Shown: piece after piece, positions 26,887 through 34,744 of the stretch
Layout: the number at the start of each line of letters is the position of its first letter
How positions within the stretch are numbered: the first letter of the stretch is position 1
From: Phycisphaerae bacterium
Lineage (GTDB): Bacteria; Planctomycetota; Phycisphaerae; Phycisphaerales; UBA1924
Direction: 5' to 3'
Assembly (NCBI GenBank): GCA_014192545.1
Contig: BJHL01000011.1
Coordinates: 35,105 to 99,104, forward strand
Length of the DNA: 64,000 nucleotides
Position numbers and translations under genes: made by a program
Notes under the pieces: model-generated
The model's input: the letters and a program-made list of their open reading frames with translations, nothing else
What the model was told of the DNA's origin: nothing
The model's database searches: none

Positions 26887-27135
26887 ATGATCTCCAAGTC
26901 AATCCGCGAACGTCTGGAACGTTCACCGTTTGAACCATTCGTCATTCGCAGCAGCAGCGGCGAGGCTTATGTGGTCGATCGTCCACACGCAGTCGCGCTG
27001 CTCAAGTCCGAAGTTTTCATCGCCATGGGAAAGAGCGACGAGTGGGTCCAGTTGCCCTACTTGCACATCGCAGCAATCGAAAGTCGCGGCTCCGCCCCCG
27101 GGCGGTCCGCGCAGGGTCGCACGCGAAAGCACTGA
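26887..27135 (+). CDS. Small conserved-type protein (82 aa)
   Basis: Begins MISKSIRERLERSPFEPFVI and continues with a short beta-rich core (SSGEAYVVDRPHAVALLKSE, FIAMGKSDEWVQLPYLHIAAIE). I associate this pattern (helix, then PFEPF, then a small beta sheet ending in HI..I) with a widespread family of short planctomycete proteins of unknown function. The last 15 residues are basic and may be extended by a run into a repeat. A GC-rich hairpin copy follows at 27143. Confidence 0.65.
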   Translation: MISKSIRERLERSPFEPFVIRSSSGEAYVVDRPHAVALLKSEVFIAMGKSDEWVQLPYLHIAAIESRGSAPGRSAQGRTRKH

Positions 27136-27142
27136 TTGCAGA

Positions 27143-27171
27143 GGTAGGCCACCCGTCCCGGGCGGCAGGCT
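27143..27171 (+). repeat. GC-rich dispersed hairpin, copy 2
   Basis: Same family as 26788-26816, with one arm changed (GGCCACCCG against CGGGCGGC), so the stem has a mismatch. Lies after the 82-aa gene. Confidence 0.75.
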
Positions 27172-27245
27172 TTCGACAGCATGCAAGCACATCAACGCCC
27201 GAACCTCATGGTTGGGGTGTTTTCTCTTTTCGCTACAATTGCTCC

Positions 27246-27833
27246 ATGCCGAAGTGTCCAATCTGGGACAACACACTGACTGATGCTGAGTTCGAGAAAT
27301 TGGATTCCGCGTGCATGCGCGTGACTGAATTGGCCAGAAAGAGCGATTTCTCCGCCACGGCATGCGCATTTGTCCGTCGCGTACCGTGTCGTTACGACAA
27401 GTCAACGGAAGTCGCAACGCGTGTTGCCGAGTATCTTGAACAGCTCGCAGGCCAGCAATGGATGCGCGGCGCTCTCGCAGAACCACCACATAACGGTGCT
27501 CTCGCAGTAGCGCGTCGAACCCAAGCAACTGTCATGCGTTTATATCGCAAAGCGATAAGGATCGACCCGCGTAACGCGCGGGCGTGGGAAGGGCTCGCAC
27601 ACATGTACGACAAGGCCGATCGCTTTCCCCAAGCACTTTTTGCCGCACGTAAAGCGATGAAGTACGGCGACGACCCGTGCGCCACGGCAATCGCCGCGCG
27701 GGTGCTTGTGCAAATGGGACGCGTGAAGGAAGGGGAGAAACTGGCTCGTTCCCTAGTACGGACGCGGAATGAGTTCGCGAAGGAAATCCGGGACGACATT
27801 CTCAAATCGCGGATTTGGCATCCATTTAGTTGA
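27246..27833 (+). CDS. TPR-like protein (195 aa)
   Basis: A soluble protein starting MPKCPIWDNTL. The second half contains a tetratricopeptide-like helix pair (MRLYRKAIRIDPRNARAWEGLAHMYDKADRFPQALFAARKAM), with IDPRN and W/G positions matching TPR consensus. The N-terminal half is helical and unrecognised. The chosen ATG removes 68 upstream residues of poor composition. Function unknown; TPRs usually bind other proteins. Confidence 0.72.
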   Translation: MPKCPIWDNTLTDAEFEKLDSACMRVTELARKSDFSATACAFVRRVPCRYDKSTEVATRVAEYLEQLAGQQWMRGALAEPPHNGALAVARRTQATVMRLYRKAIRIDPRNARAWEGLAHMYDKADRFPQALFAARKAMKYGDDPCATAIAARVLVQMGRVKEGEKLARSLVRTRNEFAKEIRDDILKSRIWHPFS

Positions 27834-27879
27834 CGGATCTGACAAAAATCCAAACAAACCCCTTCTCGCTGCGCTCGCT

Positions 27880-27903
27880 CCCGCCCGGGACGGGCGGGCC
27901 ACC
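27880..27903 (-). repeat. GC-rich dispersed hairpin, copy 3 (inverted)
   Basis: CCGCCCGGGACGGGCGG followed by GCCACC, the reverse complement of the other family members. Confidence 0.7.
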
Positions 27904-28102
27904 CTGAAGCTCGGGCTACCCACCGCCACTAGACCCACCCGCCACCCCCGCCTAATATCCCCTCCCATCAACCGCCCGGACGAAGTGTCTTGGCGGGCCA
28001 TGTTGGACCGTTGGTACTACCGACTCTGCGTGCCGCTAGCCAAGGCATGCTCAAACTTCAGCGACCCTGAAGCGAAAAAAGAGCGGTGGGAGGTTGGAGC
28101 AA

Positions 28103-28528
28103 ATGGCAAAAAAAGAAGTCACAAACATTTTCAAGATCATGGCGACGGGTGGTGCAGCCACTCCCGCCCCGCCGCTTGGTCCCGTGCTGGGTTCCAAGGG
28201 TGTGAACCCCGGTCAATTCGTGCAGAAGTTCAACGCGGCGACCCAGAACGTCAAGGGTAAAGTCGTCGGTTGCATCGTCACGGTGTACAGCGACCGCAGC
28301 TTCGAACTCGAAGTCCGCGGCAGCCCCGTGAGCGCGATGATCAAGGACACGCTCAAGCTCGAAAAGGGCTCGGGCGTTCCCAACAAGAACAAGGTCGGCA
28401 AGCTGACCAAGGCTCAGGTGCAGGACATCGCCAAGACCAAGATGGTCGACCTCAACGCCAACAGCGTCGAAGCCGCCATGCGAATCGTCGAAGGCACCGC
28501 CCGCTCCATGGGTGTCACCGTCGCCTAA
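28103..28528 (+). CDS. rplK: 50S ribosomal protein L11
   Basis: L11 forms the base of the ribosomal stalk, binds 23S rRNA with L10 and is needed for RelA activation. The 141-residue length is standard. Hallmarks: N-terminal proline-rich loop TPAPPLGPVLGSKGVN (thiostrepton/EF-G contact) and C-terminal RNA-binding domain (NANSVEAAMRIVEGTARSMG). ATG at 28103 is chosen rather than the TTG 9 nt upstream, with GGGAGG 9 nt ahead of it. It opens the rplKAJL cluster. A CTTCAG/CTGAAG hairpin lies in the leader at 28056-28073. Confidence 0.97.
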   Translation: MAKKEVTNIFKIMATGGAATPAPPLGPVLGSKGVNPGQFVQKFNAATQNVKGKVVGCIVTVYSDRSFELEVRGSPVSAMIKDTLKLEKGSGVPNKNKVGKLTKAQVQDIAKTKMVDLNANSVEAAMRIVEGTARSMGVTVA

Positions 28529-28605
28529 CTACTTGTTCACCGCACTCACACACACCACACCCGGCTTGAGTTCGCTCGCCGAGTGAAGCACGAAAGAAGG
28601 AAGAC

Positions 28606-29316
28606 ATGCCCAAGCGGATCACCAAGCGTGCGAAGGCCAACGCCTCCGTTCGCAGCGAGATCAAGGCCGCTTTGCCCTCAGATCAGGCAATTGCGCAGCT
28701 CAAGAAGTTCAAGGCTCCCAAGTTCGATCAAACGATCAACGTGGTGATGCACCTCAACGTCGATACCAAGCAAGCCGACCAAGCCCTCCGCGGCGCAATC
28801 AGCCTGCCCAAGGGCATCGGCAAGACCAAGCGCGTCGTCGCATTCTGCGGCAGCGACATCGCTCCCAAGGCCATGGCGGCGGGTGCAGTCAAAGCCGGCG
28901 GCGATGAACTCGTTGCTGAAATCGAAAAGGGCTTCATGGACTTTGACGTCTGTGTCGCCAGCCCCGACATGATGCGCGTGGTCTCCAAGCTCGGTAAGGT
29001 CCTTGGTCCCAAGGGCCTCATGCCCAGCCCCAAGGCCGGCACGGTCACCACCAACATCCCAGAAGCCGTGAAGGAATACTCGGCTGGTAAGGTCGAATAC
29101 CGCGCCGACGCGGGCGGCAACGTCCACGCCATCATCGGCAAGATGAGCTTCCCCACCGAGAACCTGGCGACCAACCTCGATTTCTTCATCCAAGCAATCG
29201 AGAAGACCCGCCCCTCCACCGTCAAGGGCCAGTTCATCAAGAGCATCACCATCAGCGCAACCATGACCCCAGGCGTCCCCGTCCACTACGCCCAGGCTGA
29301 AGTTGCCGCCGAGTAA
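28606..29316 (+). CDS. rplA: 50S ribosomal protein L1
   Basis: L1 forms the mobile L1 stalk that helps deacylated tRNA leave the ribosome, and in many bacteria represses its own operon. The 236-residue length fits. Signature stretches are GKVLGPKGLMPSPKAGTV and the N-terminal MPKRITKRAKA. Located 77 bp after rplK. Confidence 0.97.
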   Translation: MPKRITKRAKANASVRSEIKAALPSDQAIAQLKKFKAPKFDQTINVVMHLNVDTKQADQALRGAISLPKGIGKTKRVVAFCGSDIAPKAMAAGAVKAGGDELVAEIEKGFMDFDVCVASPDMMRVVSKLGKVLGPKGLMPSPKAGTVTTNIPEAVKEYSAGKVEYRADAGGNVHAIIGKMSFPTENLATNLDFFIQAIEKTRPSTVKGQFIKSITISATMTPGVPVHYAQAEVAAE

Positions 29317-29383
29317 TCGAACTTTCACCCCCGCTGGGTTCGCGGTCACCGCACCCAGCGACCATTGAAGCGAAGGAAGAACC

Positions 29384-29938
29384 ATGTCGAAAGCAATGAA
29401 GAACATCATCATGCGGGACTACAAGTCGCGCGTGTCGATGGGTGGTGAGAAGCTCGAAGACGCGGTGCTCATCAGCATCCGCGGCGTCAAGGCCATTGAC
29501 ACCACCAAGATTCGCAACAACCTTGCGAAGCAGAACATCAAAATCACCGTCATCCGCAACAGCCTCGCCAAGAAGGCCTTCGAAGGCAGCCAGCTCAGCA
29601 ATCTCAACGATCTGCTGACCGGTGCCAGCGCCCTCGCCTACGGCGGCGCAAGCGTCGTTGAAGTCGCCCGGGCTCTGGTCGCCAGCTTGGACAAGTACCC
29701 CAAGCTCGAACTCAAGGGCGCAGTCCTCGACGGCACCGTCTTCAAAGGCAAAGCCGGCGTGACCGAACTCAGCAAGTTCCCCACGCGCGAAGAAGCCGTC
29801 GGCCAAATCGTCACCCTGGCGATCAGCCCCGGAAAGAAGCTCCTCGGCCAACTCAAGGGCCCAGGCAGCAACATCGCTGGCATCATCAAAGCAATCGAAG
29901 GCAAGCTCGAAAAGGGCGAAGCCATCGCGAAGAACTAA
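29384..29938 (+). CDS. rplJ: 50S ribosomal protein L10
   Basis: L10 anchors L7/L12 dimers to the ribosome. The N-terminal RNA-binding domain shows IRGVKAIDTTKIRNNLAKQ and VIRNSLAKKAF; the C-terminal helix that holds L12 is GSNIAGIIKAIEGKLEKGE. Length 184 aa. Separated from rplL by 267 bp that contain an inserted-looking repeat, instead of the short gap usual for these genes. Confidence 0.95.
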   Translation: MSKAMKNIIMRDYKSRVSMGGEKLEDAVLISIRGVKAIDTTKIRNNLAKQNIKITVIRNSLAKKAFEGSQLSNLNDLLTGASALAYGGASVVEVARALVASLDKYPKLELKGAVLDGTVFKGKAGVTELSKFPTREEAVGQIVTLAISPGKKLLGQLKGPGSNIAGIIKAIEGKLEKGEAIAKN

Positions 29939-29952
29939 GTCGGAAAGACATT

Positions 29953-30071
29953 TTTCAACACAGAGGGCACAGAGCTCACAGAGATGGGAAGAAGTCAGGA
30001 AGACAGCAAGGCAGTGTGACGTTTCCAATCCCTGTCTTCTCTCTGTGTCCTCTGTGCTCTCTGTGTTGAAA
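29953..30071. repeat. ACAGAG/CTCTGT inverted-repeat element between rplJ and rplL
   Basis: Left arm TTTCAACACAGAG (29953-29965), right arm its reverse complement CTCTGTGTTGAAA (30059-30071). Both arms continue inward as imperfect ACAGAG / CTCTGT repeats. I recognise this 'CAACACAGAGG(A)CACAGAG' pattern as a dispersed intergenic repeat in many environmental bacterial genomes. Confidence 0.85.
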
Positions 30072-30205
30072 TGGTTTGAGTACTCGTACATCTCACTGGT
30101 CCGTTTCCCGCGCGTTGCGGGCACCGGCGGACGAAAGATCGGGCGTGCCGATCCCTCTGAGGTGACAAGTGAGCCGGACTTCTCCGGCGTTGAAAGGTTT
30201 GGACA

Positions 30206-30592
30206 ATGGATATCGCTGCAAACATCAAGGAACTGGGTGACAAACTGGCCGGCCTCTCCCTCAAGGACGCGGTCGACCTGGGCAAGTACATGAAGGAAGC
30301 CTACGGCATTGAAGCCGCTGCTGGTGGTGGCGCCGTCATGGCCGCCGCTGCTGCTCCCGCTGCCGCTGCCGCCGTCAAGGACAGCTTCGACGTCGTCCTC
30401 AAGGCCGTCGATGCTGCCAAGAAGATCGGCGTCATCAAGGTCGTCCGCGAAATCACCGGCCTGGGCCTGGCGGAAGCCAAGGCACTGGTCGACGTCCCCG
30501 GCAAGCCCGTCAAGCAAGGTGTTGACAAGGCCGAAGCCGACAAGCTCAAGAAGAGCCTGGAAGACGCTGGCGCGACGATCGAACTGGCGTAA
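30206..30592 (+). CDS. rplL: 50S ribosomal protein L7/L12
   Basis: L7/L12 forms the flexible stalk that recruits translation factors. The N-terminal dimer domain (residues 1-35), the Ala-rich hinge (residues about 39-58) and the C-terminal domain ([39 protein letters not shown]) are all complete at 128 aa. The gene is followed by a strong terminator, so it does not read into rpoB, which lies 4.1 kb further on. Confidence 0.97.
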   Translation: MDIAANIKELGDKLAGLSLKDAVDLGKYMKEAYGIEAAAGGGAVMAAAAAPAAAAAVKDSFDVVLKAVDAAKKIGVIKVVREITGLGLAEAKALVDVPGKPVKQGVDKAEADKLKKSLEDAGATIELA

Positions 30593-30619
30593 GCCTTTTC
30601 AGATTGCCATCAAAAATAG

Positions 30620-30653
30620 AACACGCCGCGAGCAATCGCGGCGTGTTTGTTTT
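30620..30653 (+). terminator. Strong terminator after rplL
   Basis: Perfect 12-bp stem AACACGCCGCGA / TCGCGGCGTGTT with loop GCAA, followed by TGTTTTTG. It closes the rplKAJL transcript. Confidence 0.9.
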
Positions 30654-30679
30654 TGCTTCCGATGCGGCGCATCAGCCCA

Positions 30680-31378
30680 TCATCCGCCAGGCGTTTGCGA
30701 CTGCAGTGCCTGCATGTCTCGCTCAGCCTTCTCTACCAATTGTTTCAATGTCACATCACGGTTGTAGTCCGGCTTCTCGACGATGGTGTACGTGTTTAAT
30801 GCCTTCAAGTACACTTCGGCGTAGTTGCGATTATCTTTGAGCCGCACCTCGACGGGGTAGTTGGGTGCTTGCACCAATACCACGGTGCCGTCCACCTTGA
30901 ACACCCGTGCCACCAGCGATCCTTCCGCCGTGACCTCCGGCGGATCAAGCGACTGCACAAGAAACTTCGTCCCCTCCGCTCCGATGATGACCCTTCTTGT
31001 GCGAATGATCGGCCAAAACGTCCAGAACGACGATGCAGCCGGGTTGTAATTTGACTGCAGCGGAAGTTGCTGCGCGTCAACAAACGCCAGCCCGGAGATC
31101 AGCACAATACCCGAAGATTGCTTCTGCGAAATCGCGTCTTGACCTTCAAACTCCACCTCCGTTCCCAGAAAACCCACGTCAAACTTCGCGCCGCGGAAGT
31201 ACTCCAGCCGAGCCAGCGAGCCTTGCGTCTTGCCGGCAACATCATGCACAAGTCGCAGCCCCTTGACCTGCGGCGTATCGATCAAGTTCGCGCGCAATTT
31301 TTCGCAACTGCATCCGCCCATCGCGGCAAGCACAGATGCGCCAGCCAGAATTCCAGTCAGTGTTTTGATTACTGCCAT
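30680..31378 (-). CDS. FecR-like lipoprotein, paralogue B
   Basis: A 232-residue lipoprotein: signal peptide with lipobox (AAMGGC) at about residues 18-23. The core shares the motif FWPIIRTRRVIIGAEGTKF with the upstream neighbour, and the same order of preceding and following strands, so the two arose by duplication. The motif resembles the FecR-type pattern (RGTxF after a T/A-rich strand). From family knowledge, FecR-domain proteins are often coded beside CHASE2-domain proteins, and the upstream kinase has a CHASE2 domain. It is the third gene of a minus-strand operon. The C-terminus (LKQLVEKAERDMQALQSQ) is a helix. Function unknown; an envelope signalling partner is inferred. Confidence 0.78.
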   Translation of the reverse strand: MAVIKTLTGILAGASVLAAMGGCSCEKLRANLIDTPQVKGLRLVHDVAGKTQGSLARLEYFRGAKFDVGFLGTEVEFEGQDAISQKQSSGIVLISGLAFVDAQQLPLQSNYNPAASSFWTFWPIIRTRRVIIGAEGTKFLVQSLDPPEVTAEGSLVARVFKVDGTVVLVQAPNYPVEVRLKDNRNYAEVYLKALNTYTIVEKPDYNRDVTLKQLVEKAERDMQALQSQTPGG

Positions 31379-31399
31379 AGTCCCTCCTTCGTTCGTCGA

Positions 31400-32044
31400 T
31401 CACTCGCCTTGCACGCCCTGATCCAGTTCTTGAACAGCCTGTTGAAGCTCTGTATCGATTCGCGCGAGCGTCTCGATTTCATGGGAGCCATCGCGAAGCT
31501 GCCAGACATTTGCCTGGCTACCAACTCTCGTCAGCTCCTCGTACTTCTCCGGAGCATAGATCTTCACCTTCGTGCCGCTGATCATCTGCACCTTTGCCAC
31601 CAGCGTCCGTCCGTCTGCCCCAGGCGGTTGATTGATCGCCTGCACCACAAATTTTGTTCCTTCTGCACCAATCACCACCCGCTTGGTCCGGATGATGGGC
31701 CAAAACGTCGGTGCCGTAATCCGCGTCATCGTGTCCTTCGGCAACACCGCATTCACTTGCACGATTCCGTTGTCGATCGTGATTCCCGAACCATCTTCAA
31801 CGCTTACGACATCATACTTCGTACTGTCAAACTTCAGGTCGAGTGCTGCGCCGGAGTCGTAGTTGAGCTTCATGGCTGACTTGGGAGGCGTATTGCCCAA
31901 TGAAGGTCGAGTTTCGACTTTCTCGAGTCTGGGAACGTCACGACTGGCGAGCATCCCCGCCGACGAATCATTTCGTGTTGCATGGGCGCACGCACCCAAA
32001 AGACCAGCGAGACAAACCAACGTCAAGGTAATCGAATAGCGCAT
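31400..32044 (-). CDS. FecR-like lipoprotein, paralogue A
   Basis: A 214-residue lipoprotein (lipobox LLGAC, residues 15-19). It shares FWPIIRTKRVVIGAEGTKFVVQ-type core residues with the next gene. The pattern is FecR-like by inspection, not proven. It ends in a charged helix (ETLARIDTELQQAVQELDQG). Spacing to the kinase is 19 bp and to paralogue B 21 bp, so all three are likely cotranscribed. Anchored in the membrane with the sensor domain of the kinase exposed on the same side, it could hand a signal to the kinase; this is inference. Confidence 0.78.
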   Translation of the reverse strand: MRYSITLTLVCLAGLLGACAHATRNDSSAGMLASRDVPRLEKVETRPSLGNTPPKSAMKLNYDSGAALDLKFDSTKYDVVSVEDGSGITIDNGIVQVNAVLPKDTMTRITAPTFWPIIRTKRVVIGAEGTKFVVQAINQPPGADGRTLVAKVQMISGTKVKIYAPEKYEELTRVGSQANVWQLRDGSHEIETLARIDTELQQAVQELDQGVQGE

Positions 32045-32063
32045 TGAAACATCCTTTCAATCT

Positions 32064-34409
32064 TCAAGTCTGTGCCGAAAGTGTGATCGTGTGCGTCCGC
32101 ACGCGAACAAACCGTGAGAAAACCACTGCGGCGAGCAACGCGCCCGTCAGCAGAGTCATTGATGGAATCAGTGGCCCGCACTCATACGCCAGCATGCGAG
32201 CTGCCAACATCGCCAAACCCACACACGCGGCCACTGCAATAAGCAGGGTCGCCCAAAGCGCACCCCAACGCTTCGCCAAGCTCATGCCGATGAACACCCC
32301 AGCCGACGCTGCAATCGCAAGTATCACAACAGCCTCAGGAATGTTGGGCACTCGCGTTGGCCTGCTGCTTGCAAGGTGTTCGACCATCAGCGTCGCGATG
32401 CACGGGCCTGGAATAACGCGGCCGTCCGCAAACGTCAGCAGATCCGTCTTGCCCGACGGCGTCTTGCTGCGAGCGTCTCCAACGACGACAACGCGACCTT
32501 CACACCAAGCAGCCAGCTCCTCAGGCGATGCTTGCAAAGCTCTCGCATAACTCCAAGTTGACGCAGTGACGGAGTCCAAGTTCGCTGGCACTGGTACCTT
32601 CCAATCAGCGATAATCGCCCCCTCACCGTCTCCGGCTTCAGACTTCAGCAGCGATAGGCCGCCCGTCTTCAGAAATGTCTCATGGCCTACTGCTCGTCGC
32701 CCAGCAGTTGTGGCGCCGTCGGCAACCCAGTGCGAAAGCACCACGCCTCCGCGTTCCACGTCGATTGTCACATCTGCGAGCGCATCGCGATGTTTACCCG
32801 CCGCGTAAGTTTGCAGAAATGCCGAAGCCTGCGCGGGCTGCCCCGGATATTTGAATGCAAGCTGCGCAATCATGTCACGTCCCTGAACGAATTCCATGAT
32901 TACTGCGCCCCATCGCACCCCGGGCGTTTTCAAAAGCTCTGGAGCCAGCGCCGGTTGCGCACCCGGCTCGGCCCAACTCGACGACGCGATCACCGCAGGA
33001 ATCGTGGGCGACGCGCCTTCCAACTCCTTCAACGCAGCGATCAAAAATGGATCCTCCACCGGACGCGTCGTTCGGAAAATGATGTCCAGCAGCACGCCGT
33101 TCGGCTTTGCTCTTGCAAGTTTCTCAATCAGTGCCGCATGCAGCAAACGCAGTGAGCCGTTGTCCTCATAATTCACTCCATCAAGCGCAGCAACCAACGC
33201 GGCATCGCTCGTTGCAGATTTCGCCAGTTGCGCCAAAGCCTCAGGCGACGTTTCATCATCAAGCGTGATCAGTCTGGCGTGCTGCAACTCTCCGATGCTC
33301 GTCGGCGGCGTGAAAATTCGGCTATCGACAATCATGTTCGCTTTGGTGTACCGAGCAAGTATCGGCGAGTGCACCAAGACGCCCACCAGCGTCGCGAGCA
33401 CTGCCAACAGTGTCGCCGTCATCGCCGTGTTGCGTTGCATCCACGACAGGCAATCACGCCAAGCCGTGTACCAAACACTGTCGCGACCGCCCGCAATGCG
33501 GACCCCCGCCAAGTAGTTACGCACATCCGCGGCAATCTCGCCAGCGTTGTCATAGCGTCGCGCAGGCGAGACGTCCGTTGCACGAAGAACGATCGTTTCG
33601 AGGTCGCGAGGCACATCGCGACGTAATTTGCTGGGCTTGCGGAAGCCGTGATGCGTTGCAATCCGCAACAGTGATTGCCTCTCAGACTCACCAGTCGGAA
33701 AGTCCATGGGCAGTTTGCCCGTCACCAGTTCGCACAACATCACACCCAGTGCGTACACATCGCATCGACGGTCAACCGCCGCAAGCAACCCCTGAGCTTG
33801 TTCAGGAGACATGTATCCCAGCGTGCCAATGGCCTGACCTTCCAGTGTCACGTTCCTTGCATCCGTCGGCACCGAACGCAATTCCTTCGCTGCCCCAAAA
33901 TCGACAAGTTTGGCATGCGGCTTGTCATTATGCGTGGTGACCAAGACGTTCGCGGGCTTGAGGTCCCGATGCACCACACCCCGCGAATTCGCATACGCCA
34001 CCGCATCGCAAACGCTCGCGAACAACTCCAACCGCGATTCTTCCGTAAGGCCCGCCGCCGCGCCGCTCAGCGGCCGCCCGTCGACGTATTCCATCACCTG
34101 ATACGGTTGGCCCTGCGGGGTCTTGCCGGTGTCGTACACCTCAGCGATGCCCGGATGCCGAAGCCCAGCCAATATCGGGCCTTCCTTCTGAAACCGTGCC
34201 GCCGCGCCGGGACTGCATCCTTCTATCAATATCTTGACGGCGACCCGTCGCGAAAGTGGGGGGTCTTCTTGGGCCGACCAAACAACGCCGGAAGCGCCCT
34301 TCCCCAAAACGGTGAGAAGTGTGTACTTTCCCAGACGATCGCCAGTGGACTGGTCGCCCGCAACATCCCGGGGTGGCGATGTGAATTTTTCCGTTGTATC
34401 GTTTCCCAC
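32064..34409 (-). CDS. CHASE2-domain Ser/Thr protein kinase (Hanks type)
   Basis: A 781-residue membrane kinase. Kinase domain at about residues 28-300: G-loop LGKGASGVV, VAVK lysine, catalytic loop HRDLKPAN, DFG, SPE; all key residues are present, so it should be active. A membrane segment follows near 335-355 (TLLAVLATLVGVLVHSP). The next 330 residues match a CHASE2 extracytoplasmic sensor (LLDIIFRTTRPVEDP ... EGRVVVVGDA ... GPCIATLMVEHL). Three membrane segments close the protein. Start is GTG at 34409 with AGAGGG 8 nt upstream. It heads an operon with two FecR-like lipoproteins and lies between rplL and rpoB on the opposite strand. Confidence 0.9.
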   Translation of the reverse strand: MGNDTTEKFTSPPRDVAGDQSTGDRLGKYTLLTVLGKGASGVVWSAQEDPPLSRRVAVKILIEGCSPGAAARFQKEGPILAGLRHPGIAEVYDTGKTPQGQPYQVMEYVDGRPLSGAAAGLTEESRLELFASVCDAVAYANSRGVVHRDLKPANVLVTTHNDKPHAKLVDFGAAKELRSVPTDARNVTLEGQAIGTLGYMSPEQAQGLLAAVDRRCDVYALGVMLCELVTGKLPMDFPTGESERQSLLRIATHHGFRKPSKLRRDVPRDLETIVLRATDVSPARRYDNAGEIAADVRNYLAGVRIAGGRDSVWYTAWRDCLSWMQRNTAMTATLLAVLATLVGVLVHSPILARYTKANMIVDSRIFTPPTSIGELQHARLITLDDETSPEALAQLAKSATSDAALVAALDGVNYEDNGSLRLLHAALIEKLARAKPNGVLLDIIFRTTRPVEDPFLIAALKELEGASPTIPAVIASSSWAEPGAQPALAPELLKTPGVRWGAVIMEFVQGRDMIAQLAFKYPGQPAQASAFLQTYAAGKHRDALADVTIDVERGGVVLSHWVADGATTAGRRAVGHETFLKTGGLSLLKSEAGDGEGAIIADWKVPVPANLDSVTASTWSYARALQASPEELAAWCEGRVVVVGDARSKTPSGKTDLLTFADGRVIPGPCIATLMVEHLASSRPTRVPNIPEAVVILAIAASAGVFIGMSLAKRWGALWATLLIAVAACVGLAMLAARMLAYECGPLIPSMTLLTGALLAAVVFSRFVRVRTHTITLSAQT

Positions 34410-34744
34410 ACTCAGGCCCTCTTGCCAATACTGTAGCAGTAGACACCAGCCAGCGGTTTGCGGACGCGGTCACTGAATGAATTAGTATTTTGTTTGGATT
34501 TGCGAGCAATGTCGCAGTTACTTTTCCTTTAATTTTCTCGCGGCATCCAAGTTGCTACGCACTCATACTTTGGCTATAGTCGCGACTGTTCCTATGGGCC
34601 CGCACCGGTGGTTTGGCGGTTTGGATCGACCGTTGAACAAAACGCAGACACAAAGTTGACGCGACACGGACCTCGGCAAGTCTAGACATTGGTAAGTCTG
34701 GCCGAGATCGGTGTCGCTTCGTCTTTCCATCGAAAGGAAGCGCG
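34410..34744. other. Divergent region between kinase operon and rpoB
   Basis: A 335-bp gap that must hold the promoters of the kinase operon and of rpoB. The visible structure is a long imperfect hairpin at 34661-34717. No gene was found. Confidence 0.7.
34661..34717 (+). promoter_or_regulatory. Candidate structured leader of rpoB
   Basis: A 57-nt imperfect hairpin: arms GCGACAC / GTGTCGC, then GA/TC, then CTCGGC / GCCGAG, around a 21-nt apex with a repeated AAGTCT. It ends 27 bp before the rpoB start codon, so it would lie in the 5' leader and could control rpoBC expression. Confidence 0.6.

Noticed and set aside
29252..30517. 421-aa minus-strand ORF across rplJ-rplL
   Set aside because: Shadow of rplJ and rplL joined through the ACAGAG repeat; no independent support.
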